Source of the DNA: Lytechinus pictus
Taxonomy: Eukaryota; Echinodermata; Echinoidea; Temnopleuroida; Toxopneustidae
Assembly: GCF_037042905.1 (NCBI RefSeq)
Contig: NC_087259.1
Coordinates: forward strand, 17,463,501-17,527,500
Direction: 5' to 3'
Length of the DNA: 64,000 bases
The notes under the pieces were generated by a model. It did not search any database, was not told the DNA's origin, and worked only from the letters and a program-made list of their open reading frames with translations. Both the position numbers and the translations under genes were made by a program. Shown piece by piece: positions 24,723 through 36,429 of this stretch; positions within the stretch are counted from its first letter, which is position 1; the number at the start of each line of letters is the position of its first letter.

Positions 24723-25313
24723 TTAAAGGAAAATGAAACTCTTGGAGCAAGTTAGCTTTTGTGAAAGCAGAAAAATCAAAGAATAAGATCAACAAAACTT
24801 TGAGAAAAATAGGACTAGCAATAAAAGAGTTATGAGCATTTGAATGTCGAGATCACTAATGCTATGGAGATCCTCCCATTGGCAATGCGACCAAGATCTG
24901 TGATGTCACACACGTACAACTCTCCCATTTGGACACTGAAAATATACCCCAAAACATCTCTTTTTGCTCATTCTAATCATATGATAAACGATTCATCAAT
25001 GATATAATGTTGTGAAACCTCTGTACTTGTCATCTCATAAAGAGAACACCTCACCTTGTGATAGACTCTATAAAAGTGAGAATATAAGTGAAATAAGTAC
25101 TAAAGTAATGAGGGAGTTGTACGTGTGTGATATCACAGATCTTGGTCGCATTGCCGTTGGGAGGATCTACATGGCACTAGTGATCTCAATATTCGAATGC
25201 TCATAACTTTCTTATTATTCATTCAATCTTCCTCAAACTTTCAACAATATGTTTCTTTGATTTTTCTCTTTGATATGGATTCAGCTGGTTTCAAGGGTTT
25301 CATTCTCCTTTAA
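24723..25313. mobile_element. TTAA-flanked 591-bp foldback MITE, copy 3 (filled site)
   Basis: This copy lies inside the first unit of a tandem duplication. The matching position in the second unit (27214-27217) is a single intact TTAA with identical flanks (GGCAT-TTAA-GTATATC), so the exact ends and the 4-bp target duplication are proven within the window. Confidence 0.9.
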
Positions 25314-25615
25314 GTATATCATCCAGGAGAAAGAAGGGGTTGGAGGGCGGGGGTGAGTACATGATTTGTAATTTGTAAGAGAACACAAAGAAGAATGCCC
25401 TTTTGACCCAGTCTTACCCTATCTCACTCCTGCATGTAACAAATACCATCACGTTACTCTGGCTCTCACAAGCACACTTGCAAAGATCCACATAATAAAC
25501 TAAAAATGCTACACTAAAATGTTAATTCATGTTTACTCGTGCATTACACATCAATTTAGTAACTCATGAAATTTGCTTAAGAAACCAAAACTGATCTCAA
25601 TTCATCAGCAATTCA

Positions 25616-25723
25616 CAGAAGAAATGCAATTGATATAATTTCAACAATTGTTTTTGAATAATAATCATAATGATGATGATGATGATGGCAATAACATTAA
25701 TAATAATAAGGTGAAGGAGAAGA

Positions 25724-25754
<31 letters not shown>

Positions 25755-27518
25755 TAATAGCTGTATTTATAAAGCGCCTTTTGCCTGAGGATACAAAGCG
25801 CTGCTATTATTACCCGGCTTTAGCTCGAGCTATCATCACCGGCGCTCAGTGCATGCAAGGAATTAATCCTGCCGGGTACCCATTCACCTCACCTGGGTCG
25901 AGTGCAGCACAGTGCGGATAAATTTCTAGCTGAAGAAAAACACGCCATGGTTAGGATTCGAACCCACGACCCTCTGTTTGAAAGGCGATAGTCAGAACCA
26001 CTAGACCATGACGCGCCCGCATGATTATGATAATAGTAATACTAATAATGATATTTAATGATAACAATAATAAATGAATAAATAAATAATGAGTGTGATG
26101 ATTGCAGTGCGACGAGAGTTGGAAATGACAACCTTCTTTACTCATATAATATAACAAGAACAAATTTGTGAGAATGCTAAAAAAACAAAGTATAAGACCT
26201 CTCCCCCTATGTCTATGTAAACCACTATTTTTATATGATGAAATCAATTGTGGATTCCTTGCCACTATAACAACATGAAAAACACAGAATATGATGTTGA
26301 TTTTCTGGCTGTAAAATTGGTTAAACAAAAACAAGTTATTTGGGCAACTATAGCTGCCAATGGCACGACACGGTTATGGGCAACTACAGTGCGTCTAAAA
26401 AAAAACTATACACTTTTGAAAGGGCTACCAAACAAAAAATATGTCACTTTGGGGGAAAATACCTATATATATGGAAAGCCAATGAAGTCAACTTTTAGAT
26501 GACACCAAAAAGTTGGAAAACTATTCATGCTTGAGTGAGCACTACCCACTTAAACAAAGGGTATGAAAATTAGGGTGGGCAGGAATTAGCCTTTCGATTT
26601 TTTTCAGTTTTTGAGAGGCGAGTCCCTTGGAACTTGCAAACTTTAGGGTGTTGTGATAAATTAATCGTCATTCATTATCAATTTAAATTGTTACAGCAAA
26701 TTTCATGAATTATCAAATTGAAATTTCATGCATGAGTGAGCGTGAATTGCAATCTTTAGTGCAGCGTTTTAACTTTACAATGTGGATCTCAGCAGTGTGT
26801 TCATTGGAGTCAGGAGAATAGGGGTAAGATAGGAAGGACTTCAATGGGTGAAGTAAGCTGATGGGAAAGGGGGTCAACAGAACGTTTAGCCTCCCTTCTA
26901 CAGGTCCTCCCCCCTCCTGTTGAGATTGAGACTGATTGCTATTACATGTACGCATTAAGTCCAGAGCGGACTGTCAATTTGATAATAAATTCTAAAAATT
27001 AGGTCATCAACTTTCACCTATCAATCATTCAATCAACAAATTGTTAGTAATTCAACTCAATTAATGTGATCAATCAAATATTCACCTTTTTCAATAAATT
27101 ATCAAACATTCAGCTTTTTCAATAAATTATTTCATGAATCACCATAATTAGTCATGTTCTTAATAATCATTCAACGGAAAAGAAAGTCCCATCAACCATT
27201 AGTCACTTGGCATTTAAGTATATCATCCAGGAGAAAGAAGGGGTTGGAGGGCGGGGGTGAGTACATGATTTGTAATTTGTAAGAGAACACAAAGAAGAAT
27301 GCCCTTTTGACCCAGTCTTACCCTATCTCACTCCTGCATGTAACAAATACCATCACGTTACTCTGGCTCTCACAAGCACACTTGCAAAGATCCACATAAT
27401 AAACTAAAAATGCTACACTAAAATGTTAATTCATGTTTACTCGTGCATTACACATCAATTTAGTAACTCATGAAATTTGCTTAAGAAACCAAAACTGATC
27501 TCAATTCATCAGTAATTT
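25616..27518. repeat. Tandem duplication, unit B (about 1.9 kb, empty MITE site)
   Basis: It aligns with unit A throughout at very few differences (for example TTGGCAGC against TTGGGCAAC near 26340). Homology ends near 27518 at TTCATCAGTAATT. Confidence 0.9.
25733..26018 (-). mobile_element. tRNA-derived SINE, copy in duplicate unit B
   Basis: It is essentially identical to the copy at 23242, displaced by exactly 2491 bp. It is therefore a passenger of the tandem duplication, not an independent insertion. Confidence 0.82.
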
Positions 27519-28138
27519 AGCATAACACCCTTAACTTTGCAAGTTCCAAAGGACTCACCTCTGAAAACATACGTGGAAGGCTAATTCCTTATCACCCTAG
27601 CAAAGACTTGTCTCTCAGGAGGGGTGAAAGGGGTAGAGAGGGAGAGAGAGAGAGATAGAGAGGGGGGGGTTAAGTGATCTGTGGACCCTTATCCCACCAA
27701 CCTACTTCCCCCACCTAAGTCCTATTCATTCCATGAACACATTGCTGAGATCCACGTGAAAAGGTTAAAAATTATATTTCATGTTCACTCATGCATTAAA
27801 TTTCAATTTAATAATTCTTGAAATTTGCTCTAAAAACCTAAATTGATAATGCTTGATCATTGATTTATCAGAACACCCTCAACTTTGCAAGTTCCAAGGG
27901 ACTCGCATCTCAAAAACTGAAAAAATCGAAAGGCTAATTCCTGCCCACCCTAATTTTCATACCCTTTGTTTAAGTGGGTAATGCTCACTCAAGCATGAAT
28001 AGTTTTCCAACTTTTTGGTGTCATCTAAAAGTTGACTTCATTGGCTTTCCATATATACAGGTATTTTCCCCCAAAGTGACATATTTTTTGTTTGGTACCC
28101 ATTTCAAAAGTGTATAGTTTTTTTTGAGACGCACTGTA
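26385..28138. mobile_element. TA-flanked foldback element with long inverted arms
   Basis: The left end CAGTGCGTCTAAAAAAAAAC (26387) and its near-complement at 28117-28136 are flanked by TA (26385-26386, 28137-28138). Inverted similarity continues inward through AACTATACACTTTTGAAA, TATGTCACTTTGGGGGAAAA and CTTGCAAACTTTAGGGTG for at least 270 bp, and more weakly beyond. TA plus the CAGTGCGTC start suggests Tc1/mariner ancestry (inference). The left part is also present in the preceding duplicate from 23896. Confidence 0.6.
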
Positions 28139-28150
28139 TAGCTGCCAACG
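27519..28150. repeat. Older inverted copy of part of the duplicated unit
   Basis: The sequence 27870-28136 is the reverse complement of 26387-26660 with moderate divergence; 27530-27800 holds weaker inverted matches (GAACACATTGCTGAGATCCAC). It forms the right arm of the TA-flanked foldback. Confidence 0.7.
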
Positions 28151-28455
28151 GCTCTGAAAGAATAATAGACTCCTAAATATTCATGAATATAATTTTAAAA
28201 AAATCATTTTTGTCCTTCAATCAAGGTGACCAGACATTACAGATTTTAAGGGACAGTCCCTTATTTATTTCAGCAGTTCATCCTGCATCCCTTACGACCC
28301 TGCCCGGGAAACTGTTTTGTACCTTATTTCAGGATTTTGAATGCATTCATATGTGAAAATATTCAGGCATGACATTTTATTTCACTGGGATGGCCCCAAC
28401 TGTTTGGATAGACGATCAAAGGAAAAAAGAACATACATGTAAAATATACACTCAC

Positions 28456-29833
28456 CTTCATTCTTCATTCCAGCTTCCAGACATTTTTTGTAGCGACAAT
28501 AGGCACAGTGTTTTCGGTTCTGCAAATTTATCACACAGTTTCCAGCTACGGCACAAGCTAGTCGCTCGTTCCTTTTGTTTTGGATAGTTCTCTTGAAAAA
28601 TCCTTTGCAGCTCTCACAGGAACGTGTGCCATAATGGTATCCAGACACAACGTCTGAACAGATTGGGCACTTTCCGTCTGCTGGGGTCTTCACGATGGCA
28701 GTCGCTTCCTGGTCTATTTCATTCTTTGTTGCTGGTGTCATTGTCTGCTCATTTCCGATCACACTGCAAGTATCGGCTTCACTTTTCACAACGATATTTG
28801 TAATTTCATTTCTCCTCTTTTCTACCTCTACCATGCGTAACTCTTCAGATGAAACGCTGCAATGACTTTGTGTTCTCTGGCAAAACTGCACGGCAAGATC
28901 GCGCTCCCTCTTGGGTTGTTTCAATGCAGTCCTTGGTAGAAACTCGTTGGTTGCAATGCCATTGATTCTGAGCTGCTGCAATTCATCAGACTGACTTGTG
29001 GCAAGTGAGGAAATGTGATTTTCAGAGGTGCAACTCTCAGAAGTCACAGCTGGTGCCCAGAGATCAGTGACTGATATGGTGGAAAGACCATTCCCCATTC
29101 CTGCAAGATCTTTCAACATGATGGAACTGACTTCATTTGGCACTTCTCGTGGTTGATGTTGCCTGGTGAGGGTGGTGCCACAGGAATGACCAAAGGCATT
29201 GGTCCTTGAAGATTTGTTTGACACCCTCAAACCCAAACTATTATGCCCATCCCAATGTGGCTCACGGTCATAAGATAAAGTTGATAACATACTTCCTTGT
29301 GGTCTCCTGCCAGGAGACTCTGCACGACCAGGTGAATATGTACGCTCCGATTCAAAATACTTTGCTAACAGCTCATCATCAAGCATCTTATCTAGCTTGG
29401 TTCTCTCCCCAATGGATAGTTTGTAGTGATCATGATACTGGAGGACCTTCTGCAATGCTGGTCTTGCAATGTGATAATCTACGCCTCTCAGGCACTGCTC
29501 AAGGACTGGCTTCTTACTCTGCAGCTGAGGTCTTGTTTTACCCGGCAAAGCTGCACTCTCCTGCTTGAAATCAGGTGAAGTGCAAATCCTTGATTTCTTG
29601 GCTTTTCTCAAGTCTAGTGCCTCTGACTGCCCTACTTGGTCAACACTGTGCCTTGATAGGTCTGCATGTGCCACAAGGTTTCTTTCATTTGGTTGAGTAC
29701 TTGCAGTTTGAATAGATGAGTAAAATTTGTCGAGCAACCTGCGTTTAATAGGGATGCATCTTTCCGATGAAGTGTTTATAGAAGTGGTATATTGTTCTTG
29801 CCCAGTATTCTGGTGTTCATGATGCCTATACAT
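28456..29833 (-). CDS. Nuclear receptor, exon 1: N-terminal region plus DNA-binding domain
   Basis: This first coding exon of a ligand-regulated or orphan nuclear receptor is a sequence-specific transcription factor acting in the nucleus. It encodes 459 complete codons plus one base. The ATG at 29833 is preceded by an in-frame TGA four codons upstream. Residues 1-388 are a low-complexity A/B region rich in S, T and Q. The DNA-binding domain starts near residue 389: finger 1 has C389, C392, C406 and C409, and finger 2 has C427, C433, C443 and C446, with the usual X5/X9/X2 spacing. The P-box is CESCKG, as in the NR5 (FTZ-F1/SF-1, Hr39) class, and the preceding SGYHYG also fits NR5. The linker between the fingers is 17 residues, where NR5 has about 15, so the subfamily is uncertain (NR5/NR6-like or a divergent orphan). 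The exon ends G|GTGAGT (donor 28455-28450), phase 1, right after the conserved GMK segment. It joins exon 2 at 11367 in frame. A 5' untranslated exon further upstream is possible. Confidence 0.88.
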
Positions 29834-32800
29834 TGTCAGACATCATCTTGAGAGGTAAAAATTATCTTCCTTCAGCTCCCTTTCTAGCTTGAATCACAGA
29901 GAAGTGCACTGATCTGTCAAAACAATATGAGAAATGTTCATCAACTACAATATCTTTGAATTTTATATTTTCAAGATATTTTAAATTTCCCTTTTTCAAG
30001 ATATACATATTTCAAGATGAACAAAATAACAGTAAGCAAGAAGCTTTACAAGTATGGAGTACCAATGGATGGAAACTTAAAGTCACACAGCTTAACAATT
30101 CTAAAGAAATACAAAAGAATACATATAGACTGTGCACTGTGACAATTGATGGCTGCATGTGACGCAGTCATTATCAAGGGAAAACTAAAAGTGATTTGTG
30201 TTGTCAGTGAGCAATGTGTCTGCTTTTATTCAACCACATGCAGCAAAAAGTGATTGTCATTACAAAAGCATTTTTTATTGTAACTAGCCAGTAAAGTCTA
30301 TGTACAGTTATGCAATAATCTTTTGTCTACATGTATATTTAATTTTCCAGAAAAAATCCAGTGAAGCATTATGTCTAACATATCTTGTTGTTACAGCATC
30401 AAAAGCAGCTTCAAAGGGAATGGGTTAGATGGTACTCCATCACTTAAATTCATTGCAGTATAAAGTGAAGGGTAACTAATCACTTGCAAGGTCAGCTTGA
30501 TGTCTTTCCAAAGCAAAGATGAGGAAAGGTGGCATGTGCATTCAGCTCGAGAAGAAAGTCAATAGTATGCCTAGTCATTTTAAATCGATAATTAATTACT
30601 TTATATTCCACATCTAACATTATCGAAAGAGGAAGTTAACCCCATAGAATATTTTTTTTGTAAAAATACCTAAAAAAATTATGAAAAAAATAATGGTGAA
30701 GGTTTTTTAAGTTTTGATTTGTGTCGGCAGCTGCCCCATATCTTATGTACAGGCCCTAATATAAAATGCATCATTTTTTAAAGGTTCATGATGATTTTTT
30801 TTTCAGGAGCAGATGTGAAATCATTTGTCTGTTGATATACTAAAGCAAACAGAATTGAAATCGGACCTAAAATGACAAAGAAGAAACATTTTGAGATTTT
30901 GGATGGACGATGGACGCCAACCACGACATAAGCTCATCTGGCCCTAAAAAATGATACAATATGTATTCTTAAATTTGCGCAATACCATGCAAGTGTTGCA
31001 TGCGCCGTGCCTGCAATTTTCCTGTGTGCACGGCGGCATGTAATGCACCCATGGGTGGCCAAGATACAGATCTAGGCTACCCATATAGGCCAGTCAAATA
31101 TATTACTGTACACATGCGTGACCAAAAAACCATCTTTAAAAGGGTATTTTTTTCAGTTTTTGACGTGGGATGCGCGTACACTAATTAAGGGTATCAAAAA
31201 CACTGATTTTCAAGAAAAAGGGTGGTTTTGAAAGACTGGTTAATGGTCAATCACGGGGTCAAACATCTTTTCGCTCCTGCTGCCACCCCAGCTCCTTCGC
31301 CCAGGCGATCTCTCCGTCGGGCCAGTAGACCTGCGTGGCACTCAGGTTACGAGATGTCTCCCTAACATGCAATGACATACTTCTTGGAGTTTCTGTTTTA
31401 CGCGTTTTTGTTCCTGCCGGTGTTCGTGTTCGCTGTCATTTGGACATTACATTTTTTTTCTTTCACTTTCTGGAGTTAACTGTTTGGAGGAGCCTCTGAA
31501 ATTAGACATTGCTTTTTGGACATGAATTTCATCTTTGCCACTGACTCGCTTTATAATCAATTCTCATATAGCGCCAAAGGCTTGGGGCAGATAGAGGATT
31601 CTAAAACCTACTTCTACTGTTCTGCTCTTTCCACAGCTGTGAACATTGCTGATTCAACATCTACTGAATAGAGACAAATGGTAAAGAGACCCATTTATTT
31701 ACTGTATGGATTTTTTCCAAAGCCAAACATGTTTAGGGTATTTTTTTTCCGCAACCTTTTTCCCCGGGGTCATATTCTGGCAACAACTTGTTTAGAGGCC
31801 CAAATGTGTAAAGCCCGCGAAAAACTTGTTTAGGAGGTTATTTTGCACAGAGATAAAACTCATTTAGGGAGTGTTTGGAAATAATTTGGTAAAGCAGGTG
31901 TACAGCAATACATTTGACTCCCCCCCCCCCCCCCGGAATTATCACAGATATCATGAAGACAAGTGCAATTTTGTTTCATTTTCGCACTGTCTGTGCGTAT
32001 TCTGAGCTGTGCAGCTGTGATTATGCAAAGTGCGCTTCTATACGGACTGCAGGCACTCTTGGCCCAGGGACAGTGTATGTCGGCGAGGTGGAGGAAAGTC
32101 CCTAAATTCCAAGGAACTTAATCAAATGATGATCAATAAAACAAACTCTGCAGTAGATTTGATTACTTTATTCTAGTTATATATTTTAGTTGTATATATA
32201 TCAATCGATTGTCAAGTTCAGGGTTTTATAAATAATTATCTCATATTATTCAGATAACCTAGCTGTGTTTCTTTTTCTCTCCACAGATACATAATAGTGC
32301 ATGTAATTCGGGATCATGGCCGGACATTCTGAAGTTCTATTAATGGCCTGGTCCCGAGATTTTATAATACTACAATGACAAAATAATGAATTAAATAGAA
32401 ACAAATGTGAGAAAATATGAAAGTATGATGAAACAAAAATAAGTAAAAAAAAATAAATGAAATGAGGAAGGTGATCTGTGAGAGAAGTAATTAATGACGT
32501 AATGTGATGAAATCAATTGATGATGCAAGTTTTGAAATAATATGTTTTATAAAAAAAATGGAACACATTAATTAAATATCCATCAGCTGCTTCAGACAAA
32601 ATAAAATTACAGAGAGGTTAGAGGGAGACCATAAAGAATACTAGGGCCTCTACGGCATCATGAAATGTTTTAAATTCAGGGATTTATTTCATCTTTATTC
32701 GGCATGTCATAGGCCTAGATAAAAATTTCTTAATGTGTGTGTATATATATATACACACTACCTTATCTTTTAACTTTATATTTGGTCTCTCCGATCAGCA

Positions 32801-33203
32801 TTGACATTATGACCCGCAATCACCATGCTCACCTTTTGCTACAAAATCTTCCCAAATTTAGACCCTAAAAACTATGAAAAAATTGTAGATCTACTTTCAG
32901 TTTCACTGTGAAATCATGATACAAAGATTGTTCTACATGTATACCACATTCGAGTATCCAAAATAATTTCAATACAAAGAAATCAGACTTTTAAAAAAGC
33001 CTGGATTTTGAGTGACACTACACAAAACATATGGCGTTGTATGGCTTCTCAAAAGCTGATTCCCCGTTTGCTCCCTTTTCATTCCCGTCACATCATGTGA
33101 CATACGCCTTCACGCGACGAACGCTATTTCTGATAAGGTCTAACGTTAGATCTATTTGCGATAATAAGGTCTATCATCATCATTATTATGTCTAACTATA
33201 AAC
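29834..33203. other. Upstream of the receptor coding exon; 5' region and repeats
   Basis: It probably contains the receptor's promoter and any untranslated exon, but no core promoter stands out. A dispersed-repeat-like tail (GGACGATGGACGCC...ATAAGCTCATCTGGCCC) ends near 30945. A decayed block with repeated AACTTGTTTAG words and a poly-C end lies at 31730-31935. Confidence 0.35.
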
Positions 33204-34582
33204 ACAAACTTTACACATTCATAGACAGATATTCATAAAAAAATCTGATTCAAAATGGTGGTAAAATAATGAATTTTTGGCATTTCTTGTGACGACCTCA
33301 AAATGCAGCCTACGACAGTACAAGCCCATGGCCGTCATCCGTCTGTATGGCAAGTTCCCCCAAGTCTGCGCAGTCCCCCCTGTCTGCGCATAAGCGTGTC
33401 TGCGTGATTCTAGTAAAAGAAGATACACAATGAACACAAACTTTACACATACATAGACAGATATTCATCAAAAAATCTTATTCAAAATGGAGGAAAAATA
33501 ATGAATTTTGGGCATGTCTTGTGACGACCTCAAAATGCAGCCTTTCTCATCAAAATCCCCCAATCGCGTGCAGAGTGAATGGGTGCGCAGACATGGGCCC
33601 TGCCCAGCAGTAGAGGCGCACGGCCAATATGGGAGACTGTCTCCCATGAGGGAGATTATCTCCAATATCAGAGATTTTTGTAAAGAATTTGGGTATCCAA
33701 TTTCAGAGACAGTCTCCAGTTTGGGAGACCAATTTCCTTTGTTTACATTTGATGCAAAAGGATTAGCTTGGCGGCAAATAAAAATGTAATAAGCAGATTC
33801 CTCATGAAAAATTACCCCTTAAAGTAGAAATATATTGCAAATCCTAACAAGGCAAAAGCGATTTTGTGTCTCGCCCACTTATCGTGATTTGTGAGGGCAC
33901 GCAACAGAATTGTATCGAAACTTCATTGTGAAATGACTGGGATGTCTTGCAAGAGTCTTGCACATAAACTTTAATGTTGACCTGAAAATGACCTTTGACC
34001 TTACCATGTGACCTCTGACTGCAGCATAACATGCAGGTCGCCTTTATAAGTAAATCTACCATCCAAGTTTGGTTGAAAAGTGACTTACGGTTGCGGAGTT
34101 ACGTGTCATAAGAGAGTCTTGCATGTAAACTTTTAAAGGAGAATGAAACTCTTGGAGCAAGTTAGCTTTTGTGAAAGCAGACTTGGGGGAACTTGCCATA
34201 CCGGTCATGCGCTGGTTTAGGTTCAAGTCACACTAATGTTTAGACCAAAAGCTTCACTTCAAAAACCATGTCTGCGCACGCATTCACTTTGCACAAGATT
34301 CGGGGATTTTGATGAGAAAGGCTGCATTTTGAGGCCGTCACATGAAATGCCCTAAATTCATTATTTTTCCACCATTTTGAGTCAGATTTTTTTATGAATA
34401 CCTGTCTATGTATTGCATGTTTAAAGTTCGTGCTCGTTGCGTATCTTCTTTTATTAGAATTGCGTCGATACGCGTGTGCGCAGACAAGGGGGACTGCGCA
34501 GACTTGGGGGAACTTGCCATACCGGTCATGCGCCGGTTTAGGTTTAAGTCACACTAATGTTTAGACCAAAAGCTTCACTTCA
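33204..34582. repeat. Local direct and inverted duplications
   Basis: A ~105-bp segment (ACAAACTTTACACAT...GACCTCAAAATGCAGCC) occurs at 33204-33310 and 33432-33540, and inverted near 34318-34450. A second segment (ACTTGGGGGAACTTGCC...AAAGCTTCACTTCA) occurs at 34182-34262 and 34503-34581. The region also contains clustered GGGAGAC/GTCTCCC words at 33630-33730. No gene. Confidence 0.7.
34133..34182. mobile_element. Left-end fragment of the 591-bp MITE family
   Basis: TTAAAGGAGAATGAAAC followed by the family's right-arm-type sequence (TTGGAGCAAGTTAGC) for about 50 bp. It stops at a junction with a locally duplicated segment that starts ACTTGGGGGAACTTGCC. Confidence 0.7.
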
Positions 34583-34770
34583 GTATTTTGGTTTTTCCGC
34601 TGAACTGCGTTGGCTCACTCAAGACAATGGGGATGATATTAAAATGTCAGAAATTGTTGAATAAATCCCCAGAATCGACGGTTATTCCTGTCTAACTAAT
34701 GTTAGGTTATTCTAACAAAGTTAGGCCTAACAGTTTATACACAGTACTGACATATAAAGAATGGTTCCTT

Positions 34771-34838
34771 CTACCCCCGTTTCGATCGGCCATTTTTGTT
34801 AAAAATCGTAACAAAATGGCCGATCGAGACTGGGGTAG
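34771..34838. repeat. 68-bp near-perfect hairpin
   Basis: CTACCCCCGTTTCGATCGG pairs with the matching arm CCGATCGAGACTGGGGTAG through ~30 bp with two mismatches and one bulge; the loop is about 8 nt. It is either a miniature foldback transposon or a miRNA-type precursor; no test is possible here. Confidence 0.6.
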
Positions 34839-35030
34839 AGGAGAGAACTTTTCGTTTTTTTGAGATTCCAGTCTGTGCCCAGATGTCAGGAAACTGCCAC
34901 TCGTTAGACCTTCATCCATATAATCGTGGTAATTGTATACTTTCTGTTTTCACAATTCATTTGGAGAAATATTTAGACCATAAATCACCCTAGTCCGGTG
35001 ACTATGGTCAAATACACGGTAAGCTCCTGG

Positions 35031-35057
35031 GCTCCCGCCCGCTGCACGGGCGGGAGC
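35031..35057. repeat. GC hairpin
   Basis: Perfect 11-bp stem GCTCCCGCCCG / CGGGCGGGAGC with loop CTGCA in otherwise AT-rich DNA. Confidence 0.6.
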
Positions 35058-35864
35058 TCCCTGGGTTAGGGGTAGGCCTATCATTTTTTTTTTCAATCTG
35101 AAAATGACTGCCCGAGGTTTTTTCAAGAAAATCCTATACTATATTCTTTAATTTTTTATGAGAAATTTGATTGACTTACTCTTATAATATATATGTAAGG
35201 AACATTATTAATTGAAAGATTTTGTGAAATAAGAAGAAATTCATGTTAAATCTTAACTCAAATGGTTAGGTGCGCAGACTTGGTCTTGGGGCCCACCATC
35301 ACAGTGATTACCGTGAATCGTGATTACTATTTTCCTAACTTACTATGGTACTAATAATTGTTTATAACTGCTTAGGAGGAGGGCAAAAAAAATCACAAAA
35401 TGTTGAAAAATCCCTCCTCCGAAACAGCGGATTAATTAAGTTATGGTGTACCGTACGTACCGTACCAGGGCAGTATCGTAAATTTTAAACGTTAGTAGGC
35501 CTAGGCCTAGGCTAGATCAGAGTAAAGACGTTTAACTCTAAGCCACTCCAACGTTAAATCAATCATGCTGACAGACACACTCAAGTCATGACACTCCTGA
35601 CGACGGGCTGATGTTGCGACAGTCACACTTGACACGACTAAAGTAGACTGGGCTAGGCTAGGGTTCACAAAAAACGTACCACGCGTTTATATATACCGGT
35701 AGGCCTACTTGTTTGTATTTACAGGCTAGGGACTGGGGAGTTAACTCTCTGTAGTCTGTTTACCTGAAAGTAACGTGATGATGATTTAGGTATGCATATT
35801 CTAGGTCAACTCTTTATCCTCAGGTCCTAGATGGCGCTCTTCACTTCATAGAGTGGTGCGTAGC

Positions 35865-36294
35865 AAGTGCCACCCAGATGTCGGGATGAGATGACGAGAT
35901 CTCGGATCTCTTATAGAAGAAATGATCAGATGACAGATCTGTGATCTCGTCATGTCTACATCTTTTATAAGAGATGATCAGATGGCGAGATCTCGGATCC
36001 AAGATCTTGTCATCTCATCATCTCTCCCACAGGATGTAGGCATGACGAGATCACAGATTTTGTAATCTGATCATCTCTCCCACGGGATGTATAGGCCTAC
36101 ATGACGGATCTAAGCCTTGGCATCTCATCATTTCTTATCTTCTACAGGATGTAGAAATGACGAGATCTAAGATCTTGTCATCTGATCAGCTCTCCCACGG
36201 GATGTTGACATAATGACGAGATCCGAAATCTCGACATCTCATCTTTTTCCCGAAGAGATGTAGACATGACAAAATGATTATCTGGGTGGCACTT
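35865..36294. mobile_element. Inverted-end element filled with GAGATC-rich repeats
   Basis: The perfect 15-bp ends are AAGTGCCACCCAGAT and its complement. The interior is five or six diverged ~75-bp units built from ATGACGAGATC, TCTTGTCATCTGATCATCTC and TCCCAC-GGATGT, each itself partly palindromic. No TSD seen; no coding. Confidence 0.65.
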
Positions 36295-36429
36295 TTAAGC
36301 TTCCATAATATAGGGAACCAATCCTTTTATAGATAAGAAGTTGACTTCTAAATAGGCCTATGTATACGTTCCTCAAAACAATATAGCCAGCTCCACATGC
36401 AGTTGTAAATCGGGGAGCTAATGAGGCCA

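Larger units (their letters stand above)
23125..25615. repeat. Tandem duplication, unit A (2491 bp including a MITE)
   Basis: The unit starts CAGAAGAAATGCAATTG and is followed directly by unit B, which starts with the same text at 25616. It includes a SINE, the left part of the TA-flanked foldback sequence, and the TTAA MITE. Without the MITE and one TTAA it is 1904 bp, matching unit B. Confidence 0.9.
11368..28455 (-). other. Intron of the nuclear-receptor gene (17,088 bp)
   Basis: The intron runs from donor GTGAGT (28455) to an AG at 11369-11368 and has phase 1 at both ends. It is filled with SINEs, TTAA-flanked MITEs, a 1.9-kb tandem duplication, foldback elements and short tandem arrays, annotated separately. 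I saw no extra receptor exon in it, and none is needed because the flanking exons rebuild the conserved segment without a gap. Confidence 0.75.
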
